From: Calothrix sp. PCC 7103
Lineage (GTDB): Bacteria; Cyanobacteriota; Cyanobacteriia; Cyanobacteriales; Nostocaceae
Direction of reading: 5' to 3'
Length of the DNA: 64,000 nt
NCBI RefSeq assembly: GCF_000331305.1
Contig: NZ_KB217478.1
Span: forward strand, 2,508,151 to 2,572,150
The notes under the pieces are model-generated. The model ran no database searches. It was not told where the DNA came from and saw nothing but the letters and a program-made list of their open reading frames with translations. This document shows, piece by piece, positions 1 through 7,441 of this stretch (position 1 is its first letter; each line of letters starts with the position of its first letter). The translations under genes were made by a program, and so were the position numbers.

Positions 1-2
1 TT

Positions 3-500
3 GATGTCTTACTGCGTGAGTTGGCAAACCTGGAAGTTGAAAAGGCTACGTTAGATGTTAAACATACTTCTAGCAACGAAGCTATCGAAGAAATTGATGC
101 GTCTATAGAAGCTCTACGAAACCGTATAGATGAAATTCTACCAAAAAGCAATGCTGCTATAAGCAATGTAGTTACAGAAGCGCTTGTTTCTAAGATTGCT
201 GCATTGGAAATTGAAAATTCCTTGCTCGAAGCATATCATACTCCCTATGCTGAAGTTGTAGTATCTACAGAAAATCAGATTCGTAGACTATGGCGCCGAG
301 TTGCTTCTATCACACCACAAAATCCCAAAGAAGTAATTAACCCAGTTGTTAGTGCTATTCTTGATACCGAAGTTGCCAACCTAAAAGCAAGACGCGCTTC
401 GCTAGCAACTAGATATACACCCGACGATATCGGAGACTTATTGACAATAGATTTGCAGTTGGGCAGTTTGGCACAAAGGCAGGTGTTTTATAATTCGTAG
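3..500 (+). CDS. Coiled-coil protein of unknown function (5' end outside window)
   Basis: The frame is open from the window edge to a TAA at 498-500, so the true start probably lies upstream; a TTG at 21 is the first possible internal start but has no ribosome binding site. About 165 residues are visible. They are rich in Glu, Ala, Leu and Asn, with long heptad-like helices interrupted by two Pro-containing segments (TPYAEVV and TPQNPKEV), which suggests an elongated helical protein. No catalytic motif, signal peptide or membrane segment is visible. A hairpin followed by T residues lies about 25 bp downstream. I do not recognise the family. Confidence 0.6.
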   Translation, partial: DVLLRELANLEVEKATLDVKHTSSNEAIEEIDASIEALRNRIDEILPKSNAAISNVVTEALVSKIAALEIENSLLEAYHTPYAEVVVSTENQIRRLWRRVASITPQNPKEVINPVVSAILDTEVANLKARRASLATRYTPDDIGDLLTIDLQLGSLAQRQVFYNS

Positions 501-524
501 CAGAGTTAGCCCGTGCGGGAATCT

Positions 525-543
525 CCCTCTTTGAGAGGGTTTT
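525..543 (+). terminator. Rho-independent-like terminator
   Basis: CCCTCT (525-530) pairs with AGAGGG (534-539) across a 3-nt loop and is followed by TTTT. It sits about 25 bp after the stop of the coiled-coil gene and is in the right orientation to end its transcript. Confidence 0.6.
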
Positions 544-710
544 GCGTGTGGGTTAACAAAATAAGATTATTTTTACGTCAATACTACTAGGTTAACGTAT
601 TATTTGGCGCCTAACGATAAATTATATACCATCAACCATCGTTGCTACTGAACCAACCGCATGTATAATTTGATGGTAAATCAAATTCTTTGTATGTGGC
701 TATACACAAA

Positions 711-3248
711 ATGAGTCGAAGAAGACTCAAGATAACAATATTGTTGTTGATACTCATTTTGACTACTGTTATCGTCTCACTATTTTACCCTCGACAACAG
801 CAGATAGTTCAACGTGAAAGTAATTATGCTATTCACACGCGACAAGATTTTAACCAACCAAGTTTTTACCCTATTACTCCAAATACATCAAATAAACTAT
901 ACCGACCAACAGGCGCCTGGGTAGGAAGATTGATTTTGCCTACATCACAGGAAGATAATACAGATTGGGTGTTAATGGAAGTTGAACATGCGCCACAGAA
1001 AGCACAAAATTTAATTGGAAAGATTGTGCGGTTGGAATGGAAAAATGATAAAGATGCTCTTTCTTATGTACAAGCTGTTACGCGAGATGTAAATTTCACA
1101 CCTGATACTATTAAAAGCCAAAAACAAGGCAATATCCACCCGTTTCGTTTAAATGGTGTGAAGAGTGTCTCTGTATTGCGTTCTTTAGCAGGCGCCCGTC
1201 CTCAAGATGATGTTATTGTTACTTTGGATGATGCGACGGTTGTTACTGAAGGTGTAGGAAGAGTAACTTTACAAATCGCGCGTGAGCCTGTTTTAACAAC
1301 TGGTAGGTTTTACGGTTTAGTCAAAATCATTGAGCCAACATCAAAATCTGATTCTCTATACAAAGTAGTACATTATAACCCAGCATCGGGAAACTTTGAT
1401 GGCACAGAAGGCGCCATTCGTATTCCTAAACAAGTTATAGACACACGTAATATACCTAGTTCCACGCCATTACTAATTGAGAAATCAATAGCAGGTAAAC
1501 AGGGATGGTATATTTATGGAGCTAGAGATAATAAAGGTATATTTACTGTCCAAGGACTGGCGCCACGTAGTTTATTCCAAATTGAGCCGAATCAATTAAT
1601 TACTAATGAAAATAGAGCGCTACGATATCTCAAAACCCAACATTGGCGAAACACACCAGCGCAAAAAGGTAAAAGTGACACAGTACTTTTAAATTTTGAT
1701 GTATTAAAATCAACTTCCAGCCTCCCGTACCAAGGCGGTTTAGTTGGATTCCAAAACTCTCCTGCTCTTCTTGCTTCCCCTGCTCCCTCTGATTCTTCAC
1801 AAGGGGGGTTAGGAAGATATCAATGGCAAGAAAACGACAAAGCAATTCTTTTACATTTATTTGGTGGTATTGGTGGACGTAAAAAAGAAGCACTTGGTTT
1901 TCCTGCTACCATTACCGGACATTTTTCTTTTGGAATAGCACGAGTTATACGTGATAGTTTCACATCAGAATTACGCTTTAATATTAAATATCATCAAATA
2001 TATGCCCACAACTCTGACGGAATTATTGCGGGAACTCATACATGGGCAGATTATATGGGCAATTTACAACGTGGTTGGATGTATACTCGTCCAGTTTCAG
2101 ATATTTTGATTAAATTCGACCCAGTAACAACAGATTATGACTTTGATGGCATAAAAATATCACCATTAAACGAATTGCAGCGACAATTACAAATAATGAT
2201 GGCACGTTACCGTGTTGGGGATGGTACTGGAGGCGCCACAGTATCCCCAGGAACTTCGTGCGGACAAGACTCTGCCCAAGCACTTTATGGCACAATTACT
2301 ACAATTAAAAATCAAGTTTCTAATGCACCCCAAATTCAACAATGGTTCGATACACATCCAAACGACCCTCAGACTTTGCGGTTTCGTCAATTAATATTAC
2401 TTGGCACCGAACTCGAAAGACAATTGGCGCCATTAGGTATAGTGCGTGCAGATTGGCGAAGCAGTACTAGTATACTTGCTGGTACCGGGGCTGGTGATAA
2501 TCAGCCATTTAGAGATGGTAGTATCTGGGCAGGTTTAACGAGTTGGCGAACAATGATGCCTCGACAAGTACACGATGACCTTGCTTTGCTATTTTTAAAA
2601 CATGGCGCCAGTTTACAAGTATTACGAACCAATCAAATAGGTGGATGGCAAGCGGATATTGCACCATTGGCGCCAACAGTATTATTCGGGCAGATAAAAA
2701 TACCTTATACAGAAATATCTCCACTAGGAATTTTACTCAATCGTGTATTAGCATCTTTAAAAATTCCTACACAACAAGATTGGTTAGTTCTAGGTATAAC
2801 ACTGTTAGTTTATACTATTATTGCTTTTCCTATAGGGCTTCAATCAGGGTTTTTACAACTACAAATCTGGTCAGCTAACTACACAGATAAGTCTTTATTA
2901 ATACTACGGTGTTTATTCCTTCCTGCAATATCAGAAGAATTATTCTTTCGTGTTTTACTAATTCCTCACCCTATTGAAATTACAAATTGGTTGATTTGGG
3001 CATTCTGGGCATTACTAAGCTTAATATTATTCATTATTTATCACCCAATTAATGCCAGTACCTTTTTCAAACAAGCCAATGAAACATTTTTTAATCGCAT
3101 ATTTTTATGTTTAGCCGCATTACTAGGAATTGCCTGTTCAATTGCGTATGTGCTTACAGGCTCATTATTTGTTATAGTAATGATTCATTGGATTGTAGTT
3201 GTAGTTTGGTTAATGGCTTTCGCAGGAATGAAAAAACTAAACATTTAG
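711..3248 (+). CDS. Large membrane protein with C-terminal CPBP (Abi/CAAX) protease domain
   Basis: An 845-residue protein. The ATG at 711 is chosen because it directly precedes a basic stretch and an N-terminal membrane helix (residues about 7-28); a TTG at 690 in frame only adds seven residues. About 640 residues of presumably exported sequence follow, then several C-terminal membrane helices. The helices carry the CPBP glutamic-protease signature: EExxxR at about 742-747, FxxxH at about 774-778 and a final membrane His near 826. CPBP enzymes are intramembrane proteases often linked to peptide maturation or self-immunity. The large N-terminal region is not a family I recognise and makes the protein about three times the usual CPBP length. 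It converges on, and overlaps by 4 bp, the graspetide ATP-grasp gene. A role in processing that peptide is inference only. Confidence 0.75.
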   Translation: MSRRRLKITILLLILILTTVIVSLFYPRQQQIVQRESNYAIHTRQDFNQPSFYPITPNTSNKLYRPTGAWVGRLILPTSQEDNTDWVLMEVEHAPQKAQNLIGKIVRLEWKNDKDALSYVQAVTRDVNFTPDTIKSQKQGNIHPFRLNGVKSVSVLRSLAGARPQDDVIVTLDDATVVTEGVGRVTLQIAREPVLTTGRFYGLVKIIEPTSKSDSLYKVVHYNPASGNFDGTEGAIRIPKQVIDTRNIPSSTPLLIEKSIAGKQGWYIYGARDNKGIFTVQGLAPRSLFQIEPNQLITNENRALRYLKTQHWRNTPAQKGKSDTVLLNFDVLKSTSSLPYQGGLVGFQNSPALLASPAPSDSSQGGLGRYQWQENDKAILLHLFGGIGGRKKEALGFPATITGHFSFGIARVIRDSFTSELRFNIKYHQIYAHNSDGIIAGTHTWADYMGNLQRGWMYTRPVSDILIKFDPVTTDYDFDGIKISPLNELQRQLQIMMARYRVGDGTGGATVSPGTSCGQDSAQALYGTITTIKNQVSNAPQIQQWFDTHPNDPQTLRFRQLILLGTELERQLAPLGIVRADWRSSTSILAGTGAGDNQPFRDGSIWAGLTSWRTMMPRQVHDDLALLFLKHGASLQVLRTNQIGGWQADIAPLAPTVLFGQIKIPYTEISPLGILLNRVLASLKIPTQQDWLVLGITLLVYTIIAFPIGLQSGFLQLQIWSANYTDKSLLILRCLFLPAISEELFFRVLLIPHPIEITNWLIWAFWALLSLILFIIYHPINASTFFKQANETFFNRIFLCLAALLGIACSIAYVLTGSLFVIVMIHWIVVVVWLMAFAGMKKLNI

Positions 3249-4144
3249 GACATTAATAATTGTACTAGTTTCTGAGTAATTGGAAAACCAGTTTGCTGTT
3301 CAAAATATATAAACATGGGACTAGGGTTTGCCTCTAAAAAAATATATTCTCCTGTCGGCGCCAATCTCCAATCAATTGCCGTCCATTCCAGATAAAGTGA
3401 AGAAGCAATTTCTCGGCATTTTTGTTGCAATTCCAAAGGTAGCTCTACTGGTATTAATTCAGCATTCACATCTTCACGAAAATCTAGTGATTTACTACGA
3501 ATCTCAGCAGCGTATACAGAATTACCAATTAAATAACTACGAATATTTGTACCAGGTATATATTCTTGCAAAGTAACAGGAGATATACTCAAAGCTAAAT
3601 CTAATCGTTTGGGTTCGAGTAATGATTCTGTTAAAATTTGAGTATGGGCGCCACCATAAACTGGTTTAAAAATAGAATTTTGATGTGATGCAGCAAATTG
3701 GGTAGCTTGTTCTGGGTCATTAGTAACTAGAGTTTCTGGAATTTTTACACCTAGTTGTTGAACAGTATATAGTTGTAGAGGCTTTTCTTTATGGAATTGA
3801 TAAGCTTCCCAAGAGTTAACCCATCGCGCACTAGTCGCTTTCATGAAAGTTCTTAACAAGCTCATTGAATCATTAAATGCAATAGTTGAGGTATGCGATG
3901 CAACCAAAGGAATATTCACACTAGAAAAATTACGCCAATAAACACTGTGAATATCTGATATGTTAAACTGATACCGCTCAGACTTGAAAGTGCCTAACTG
4001 TGTATTAGGCGCCCAAGACAAACGTAACTGAGTCGGAAATAAATCAGTATCTAAATAGTCTACAGTTGCTCCTGCTTCTGTAAGAGCATTATCTATATGC
4101 ACAGCATGAGCATCCAAATCATTACCTAAAATTAAAATATTCAT
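3245..4144 (-). CDS. Graspetide ATP-grasp ligase (MvdC/MvdD/RimK-like)
   Basis: A 299-residue ATP-grasp enzyme that should activate acidic side chains of the neighbouring precursor as acyl phosphates and close them onto Thr/Ser hydroxyls. Visible features are the N-terminal pre-ATP-grasp fold (MNILILGNDLDAH), an ATP lysine in SIFKPVYGG, EYIPGTNIRSY, a DxR motif (DWR, 258-260) and the metal-binding ExN (EAN, 271-273). DxR is a hallmark of graspetide synthetases. AGAGG lies 11 nt before the ATG. The gene follows the precursor on the same strand after 70 bp and shares its only obvious promoter. The 3' end overlaps the convergent CPBP gene. RimK-type glutamylation of another target is the alternative, but the adjacent multicore precursor makes a graspetide role much more likely. 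Confidence 0.85.
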   Translation of the reverse strand: MNILILGNDLDAHAVHIDNALTEAGATVDYLDTDLFPTQLRLSWAPNTQLGTFKSERYQFNISDIHSVYWRNFSSVNIPLVASHTSTIAFNDSMSLLRTFMKATSARWVNSWEAYQFHKEKPLQLYTVQQLGVKIPETLVTNDPEQATQFAASHQNSIFKPVYGGAHTQILTESLLEPKRLDLALSISPVTLQEYIPGTNIRSYLIGNSVYAAEIRSKSLDFREDVNAELIPVELPLELQQKCREIASSLYLEWTAIDWRLAPTGEYIFLEANPSPMFIYFEQQTGFPITQKLVQLLMS

Positions 4145-4176
4145 TATATATAAAACCTCTAAATTACACAGTGTTC

Positions 4177-4208
4177 AGATTCCCAACTTTTTAACAAGTC
4201 AGGAATCT
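4177..4208 (-). promoter_or_regulatory. Intercistronic hairpin between graspetide precursor and ligase
   Basis: On the minus strand AGATTCC and GGAATCT form the outer stem and ACTT/AAGT an inner stem, separated by a symmetric TG/TG internal loop. It starts just after the precursor stop and has no T-run, so it looks more like an RNA stability or attenuation element than a full terminator. It could raise precursor output over enzyme output. Confidence 0.45.
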
Positions 4209-4214
4209 AAGCTT

Positions 4215-4613
4215 TTATCGACGAATAATTGAACCTCCTTCCTCACCTACCGCTTTAGTAGTTACCCTACCTCCACCTTCTTCACCTACTGCATAAGTAG
4301 TAACTCTGGTTCCACCTTCTTCACCTACAGCTTGAGTAGTTACTTTATCTCCACCTTCTTCACCTACTGCATAGGTAGTTAAAATGTTTCCACCTTCTTC
4401 ACCTACTGCGTAAGTAGTTAAAATGTTTCCACCTTCTTCACCTAAAGCTCTGGTACTTACTTTAGTTCCACCTTCTTCACCTACAGCTTGTGTAGATACT
4501 GCATCATTAGAAGCTAAAGTCTTATCAACTTCTTTTATATCAGCATATTGAACATGCACAATCATGCTTTCAAGCTTGTGCAGTTCCATTTGGAATGGAT
4601 GAACATAATCCAT
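4215..4613 (-). CDS. Multicore graspetide (omega-ester RiPP) precursor, plesiocin-like
   Basis: A 132-residue precursor. The ATG at 4613 is chosen because AGGAG stands 10 nt upstream; the open frame reaches back to 4700 but has no such site. Residues 1-36 are a leader without Gly pairs (MDYVHPFQMELHKLES onwards). Residues 37-127 are seven uninterrupted 13-residue repeats of the form xxx[S/T]TxA[V/L]GEEGG, followed by the tail SIIRR. Repeats 1 and 2 have ST where the other five have TT. T-T-x-x-x-x-E-E matches the core of plesiocin-type graspetides, in which an ATP-grasp enzyme links the two hydroxyls to the two Glu side chains and makes a small hairpin. GG between cores may act as a linker or cleavage site. 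The ATP-grasp gene follows on the same strand. Product and target are unknown; these peptides are often protease inhibitors. Confidence 0.85.
   Translation of the reverse strand: MDYVHPFQMELHKLESMIVHVQYADIKEVDKTLASNDAVSTQAVGEEGGTKVSTRALGEEGGNILTTYAVGEEGGNILTTYAVGEEGGDKVTTQAVGEEGGTRVTTYAVGEEGGGRVTTKAVGEEGGSIIRR
4233..4505 (-). repeat. Seven in-frame 39-bp tandem repeats (graspetide cores)
   Basis: 7 x 39 bp, exactly in phase with the reading frame. Repeats 3 and 4 encode identical residues and differ at only two bases, which indicates recent duplication. The GEEGG segment is invariant in all seven; variation is concentrated in the three residues before the Thr pair and the one after it. Confidence 0.9.
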
Positions 4614-4812
4614 ATATATATGTCTCCTAAGATAAAATCTTTTTAACAACAGTAAATCAATTGATATTTGACACAGTGGTAAGGGTTGCTGCATCCTCAC
4701 ACAGCAAAAAAGTTTAAGTACGTAAGTTTTATTATCTATGGCGTGCGCTGCACAGCACTTTATATGTTTTTTATATACACAGCGAAATATCTTAATTTCA
4801 GAAACCTGATTG

Positions 4813-5460
4813 CTATTGCTTCACACCAGCTAAGGTAAATGCAATTACTTCTTGAATATGCTGTTCTAACATTGCTTTACTCAACAGGCGCCTACCTTGA
4901 GGATGTTGTTGTATATTCCCGGCGCCTATAAAGTAAAATAAACAAGTCCCCATGATGTTAATTGCTGCTTGGAAAGAATCAAGCTGTCGAAAGGCGCCAC
5001 TTGCAACACCCCGGTCTAAAATAGCCATCAAAGTTTTATCTATATTCAGAGAGCTACTACGTTTATAGTATTTTCCCTGATTTTGCACAGCCTCATGAAA
5101 CATGATTGTTGGCAGCTTAGGATTTTGCGACACACACTCAAGTAACGCAACCAAAAATTTTTCTAAAGCAATGGAAGGCGCCAAATGCTCTAACTCAGAG
5201 TCTAATTGTTGAATAACATCTAATAAATTCGCGTGCGAACGTTCTAAAACAGCCTGATACAACCCTTCTTTATCTTTGAAGTAGTAGTAAATCATCGATT
5301 TTGCCACACCAGTCTTTGCTGCAATAGCTTCTGTTCTTGCAGCAGTTAAACCATGAATAGCAAACTCCTCTTCTGCTGCGGCCAAAATTACAGCTTGAGT
5401 AGCTTCTGCATCTCGAACTTGCTTTATATTTGACTTATCTGGTTTTGCTCCGCGCGGCAC
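4813..5460 (-). CDS. TetR/AcrR family transcriptional regulator
   Basis: A 215-residue repressor. An N-terminal helix-turn-helix spans about residues 20-66 (AATEEEF-like helix, then TEAIAAKTGVAKSMIYYYFKDKEGLYQAV, given here only as a landmark with YYYF in the recognition helix). The C-terminal all-helical ligand domain is of normal length. It is divergent from the truncated FAD monooxygenase gene; the 257-bp gap holds two TGACA-N4-TGTCA operators that are likely its binding sites. The graspetide precursor lies 200 bp downstream on the same strand, but read-through into it is not required by the layout. The ligand is unknown; regulators of this arrangement usually sense the substrate of the oxygenase they face. 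Confidence 0.9.
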   Translation of the reverse strand: MPRGAKPDKSNIKQVRDAEATQAVILAAAEEEFAIHGLTAARTEAIAAKTGVAKSMIYYYFKDKEGLYQAVLERSHANLLDVIQQLDSELEHLAPSIALEKFLVALLECVSQNPKLPTIMFHEAVQNQGKYYKRSSSLNIDKTLMAILDRGVASGAFRQLDSFQAAINIMGTCLFYFIGAGNIQQHPQGRRLLSKAMLEQHIQEVIAFTLAGVKQ

Positions 5461-5635
5461 AATATTTATAAATCCAACAGACTGCCAGTTAGTATAACCT
5501 TTTTACAATTAGAGAGTGAAGTAACATTTCCGTGACTAAACTTAATTATCAAGCCAGATGAAATAAATTACTCTCTTCCTCTTTCTTTGCGTACTTTGAG
5601 TCCTTTGCGGTTCGTACCCCTGAAAGAGAATCAGT

Positions 5636-5649
5636 TGACAAAACTGTCA
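5636..5649. promoter_or_regulatory. TetR operator 1 (TGACA-N4-TGTCA), overlapping a -35 TTGACA
   Basis: A perfect 5-bp inverted repeat with a 4-bp spacer. The left arm is part of TTGACA (5635-5640), which with GATAAT or TTTGAT near 5659-5667 could form the promoter for the monooxygenase gene. Repressor bound here would block the -35 box. Confidence 0.65.
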
Positions 5650-5677
5650 GAAGACTGATTTGATAATATTAATCAAC

Positions 5678-5691
5678 TGACAAGTCTGTCG
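5678..5691. promoter_or_regulatory. TetR operator 2 (TGACA-N4-TGTCg)
   Basis: A second copy of the same inverted repeat with one mismatch, starting 42 bp (four helical turns) after operator 1 and 27 bp before the monooxygenase ATG. Spacing suggests two dimers on one face of the DNA. Confidence 0.6.
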
Positions 5692-5717
5692 ATTAGCTCT
5701 GATAAAATCCTTATAAA

Positions 5718-6230
5718 ATGGCAAAAACTAAGAAAATAATCATCATTGGTGGTGGAATAGGAGGCGCCGTAACTGCCTTAGCATTAAATCGCACAGGGTT
5801 CGATGTCAGCATTTACGAGCGCACGCAAGAATTAAAAGAAGTAGGAGCAGGAATTGCACTATGGGCAAATGCCACCCACGTTCTTAACGAATTAGGTTTA
5901 CTCGAAGATGCAGTTCGTAATGGCTGTTTAACAACGAACTACCAATTTAATACCCAAGATGGCAAAGAGTTAGTCAACGTGTCTGTCGATAAGTTTGAGT
6001 TACCTGTTATAGGTATTCACCGCGCGGACTTACACAAAATTTTATGCAGTCAGGTTACAAGTAAGTTTACTTTGGGACAAACATTCGAGCGATTAGAGCA
6101 AGATGGCGCCAAAGTAAGTGTTTATATGAAATCTGGATTACATGATGAGGGTAATGCTTTAATTGGCGCCGATGGTTTAAAGTCACAAGTACGGGCAGCA
6201 TTATTTGGTGAAGTGGTTCCTACCGTATAA
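5718..6230 (+). pseudogene. Truncated FAD-dependent monooxygenase (N-terminal part only)
   Basis: 170 residues against about 390 for intact relatives such as the gene at 58047-59219. The Rossmann FAD motif (IIGGGIGGAVTALAL, residues 7-21), the YERTQELKEVGAG region and the second FAD motif (ALIGADGLKSQVRAALFGE, about 147-165) are intact. The sequence stops soon after the point where family members continue into the substrate domain. The second glycine-rich motif (GDAAH) is missing. After about GEVVPT another reading frame carries unrelated sequence, so a deletion appears to have joined two genes out of frame. The operators and start remain intact, so transcription may persist. Confidence 0.75.
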
Positions 6231-6544
6231 CAACTCTTAATCCTATAGGAAAATTTGACTGGTACAGTATTATTGAAGCAGAACCAAGAGAACTCGAAGC
6301 ACCTATTCGTTACCCATGTCGAGTAGCAGATTTACCTGATATTGTTCCATATGCTCTTATTACTCCTGATAGTCAGTGGTATGAAGCAGGGACAGAAGTA
6401 GGTATGCAGGCTCTCAAAAGGATTTTATTTGGTAATAATGATATAAATATTAATGAAGAAGAAGCTAATTGGAATTTGAAAGTTCAAGAAATTCTTGCTT
6501 GCTATCCAGATTACCTTGCTGTTGGTTTACTTTGTCACATATAG
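6212..6544 (+). pseudogene. 5'-truncated remnant of an unidentified protein, fused out of frame to the FAD monooxygenase
   Basis: This frame opens at 6212 inside the end of the monooxygenase fragment and runs about 110 codons to TAG at 6542-6544, without a credible start codon. The product would read from YRITTLNPIGKFDWYSII through RVADLPDIVPYALITPD to a YLAVGLLCHI end. It does not resemble the missing monooxygenase C-terminus. Its even, coding-like composition suggests the 3' part of a separate gene whose start was lost at the junction near 6215-6225. I do not know its function. Confidence 0.55.
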
Positions 6545-6607
6545 ATTGCTTATCGTTGAACAATCAAACAACGTAATTCTTCTTCTCTAATTTTTGAACG
6601 CTTTTAT

Positions 6608-7171
6608 ATGCCTAAATTTCCACCCAAAGATTATATTCAATCGATATCGTTTCCAAGTGAGATAACTTTACGTCCCATTGGTGTCGTGCATTCTCCCTAT
6701 AAAGAACGACACGGTACACCTCGACAGTCACAGCTTCGTAATGTACCTGAAAATTATCAGCCTGCTATCGCCCAAATCGAACTTTTCCCCGATATCATAC
6801 CCACGATTGCACTTAAAGATATGGAAGGGTTTGAGCGAATTTGGATAATTTCATGGTTACATCTTAACTACCATTGGAACCCAACTGTAATTTTACCGCG
6901 TGGTCCGCGAGTCCGACGTGGAACAATGGCTACACGCGCTCCGCATCGTCCTAACCCTATTGGTTTATCGGCGCCTAAACTCCTCAAAATTGAAGGTTTA
7001 GTTTTACACGTTGAGGGAATTGATTTACTCGACCAAACACCTGTTCTTGATATTAAACCTTATGTGCCTTACTGTGATGCTTTTCCAAATGCGCGTAGTG
7101 GTTATGTTGATGATATGGAAGATGCTGCTTTACACGAAGAAGATATATTTGGCAATAATGGGCGCCCTTAA
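6608..7171 (+). CDS. trmO: tRNA m6t6A37 methyltransferase TrmO (TsaA/YaeB family)
   Basis: 187 residues. The family uses S-adenosylmethionine to N6-methylate t6A37 in some tRNAs. Visible landmarks are RPIGVVHSPYKERHGTPRQ near residue 23, FERIWIISWLHLN, and the strongly conserved TMATRAPHRPNPIGLS loop (about 115-131), followed by VEGIDLLDQTPVLDIKPYVPYCDAF. This is the TsaA beta-barrel domain alone, without the extra C-terminal domain of the E. coli enzyme, as in many bacteria. There is no clear ribosome binding site before the ATG. The upstream neighbour is a gene remnant, so it is probably transcribed alone. Confidence 0.9.
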   Translation: MPKFPPKDYIQSISFPSEITLRPIGVVHSPYKERHGTPRQSQLRNVPENYQPAIAQIELFPDIIPTIALKDMEGFERIWIISWLHLNYHWNPTVILPRGPRVRRGTMATRAPHRPNPIGLSAPKLLKIEGLVLHVEGIDLLDQTPVLDIKPYVPYCDAFPNARSGYVDDMEDAALHEEDIFGNNGRP

Positions 7172-7441
7172 ACTCCAACTATATATTGTTGCTTTTGATA
7201 CATTTTCTCAAATGTCACAGGTTTGGCACACGAAGTACAGACTATTTTCACAACCTTTAAATATATTTGCTATATTTACTGCAACTGCTTAATATTTTGT
7301 AATATTAACTATAGTGTTACTCTATGGAGTCTTATGTATTGTTTCTGATGTCAAATCGGCTATACATTGGCTACGCTGTAGTTTAGGGAGATAACGGATA
7401 AGTTTGTATGAAATATTTTCTAGGTTAAGAGGAATCTGACT

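Noticed and set aside
690-710. TTG start for the CPBP protein
   Set aside because: ATG at 711 directly precedes the basic/hydrophobic signal-anchor; the extra seven residues add nothing.
4233-4505. CRISPR-like array
   Set aside because: The 39-bp units are contiguous without spacers and stay in one reading frame, so they encode peptide repeats.
4614-4700. Upstream extension of the graspetide precursor to 161 residues
   Set aside because: The in-frame ATG at 4700 has no binding site, while ATG 4613 has AGGAG 10 nt upstream; the extra 29 residues look non-coding.
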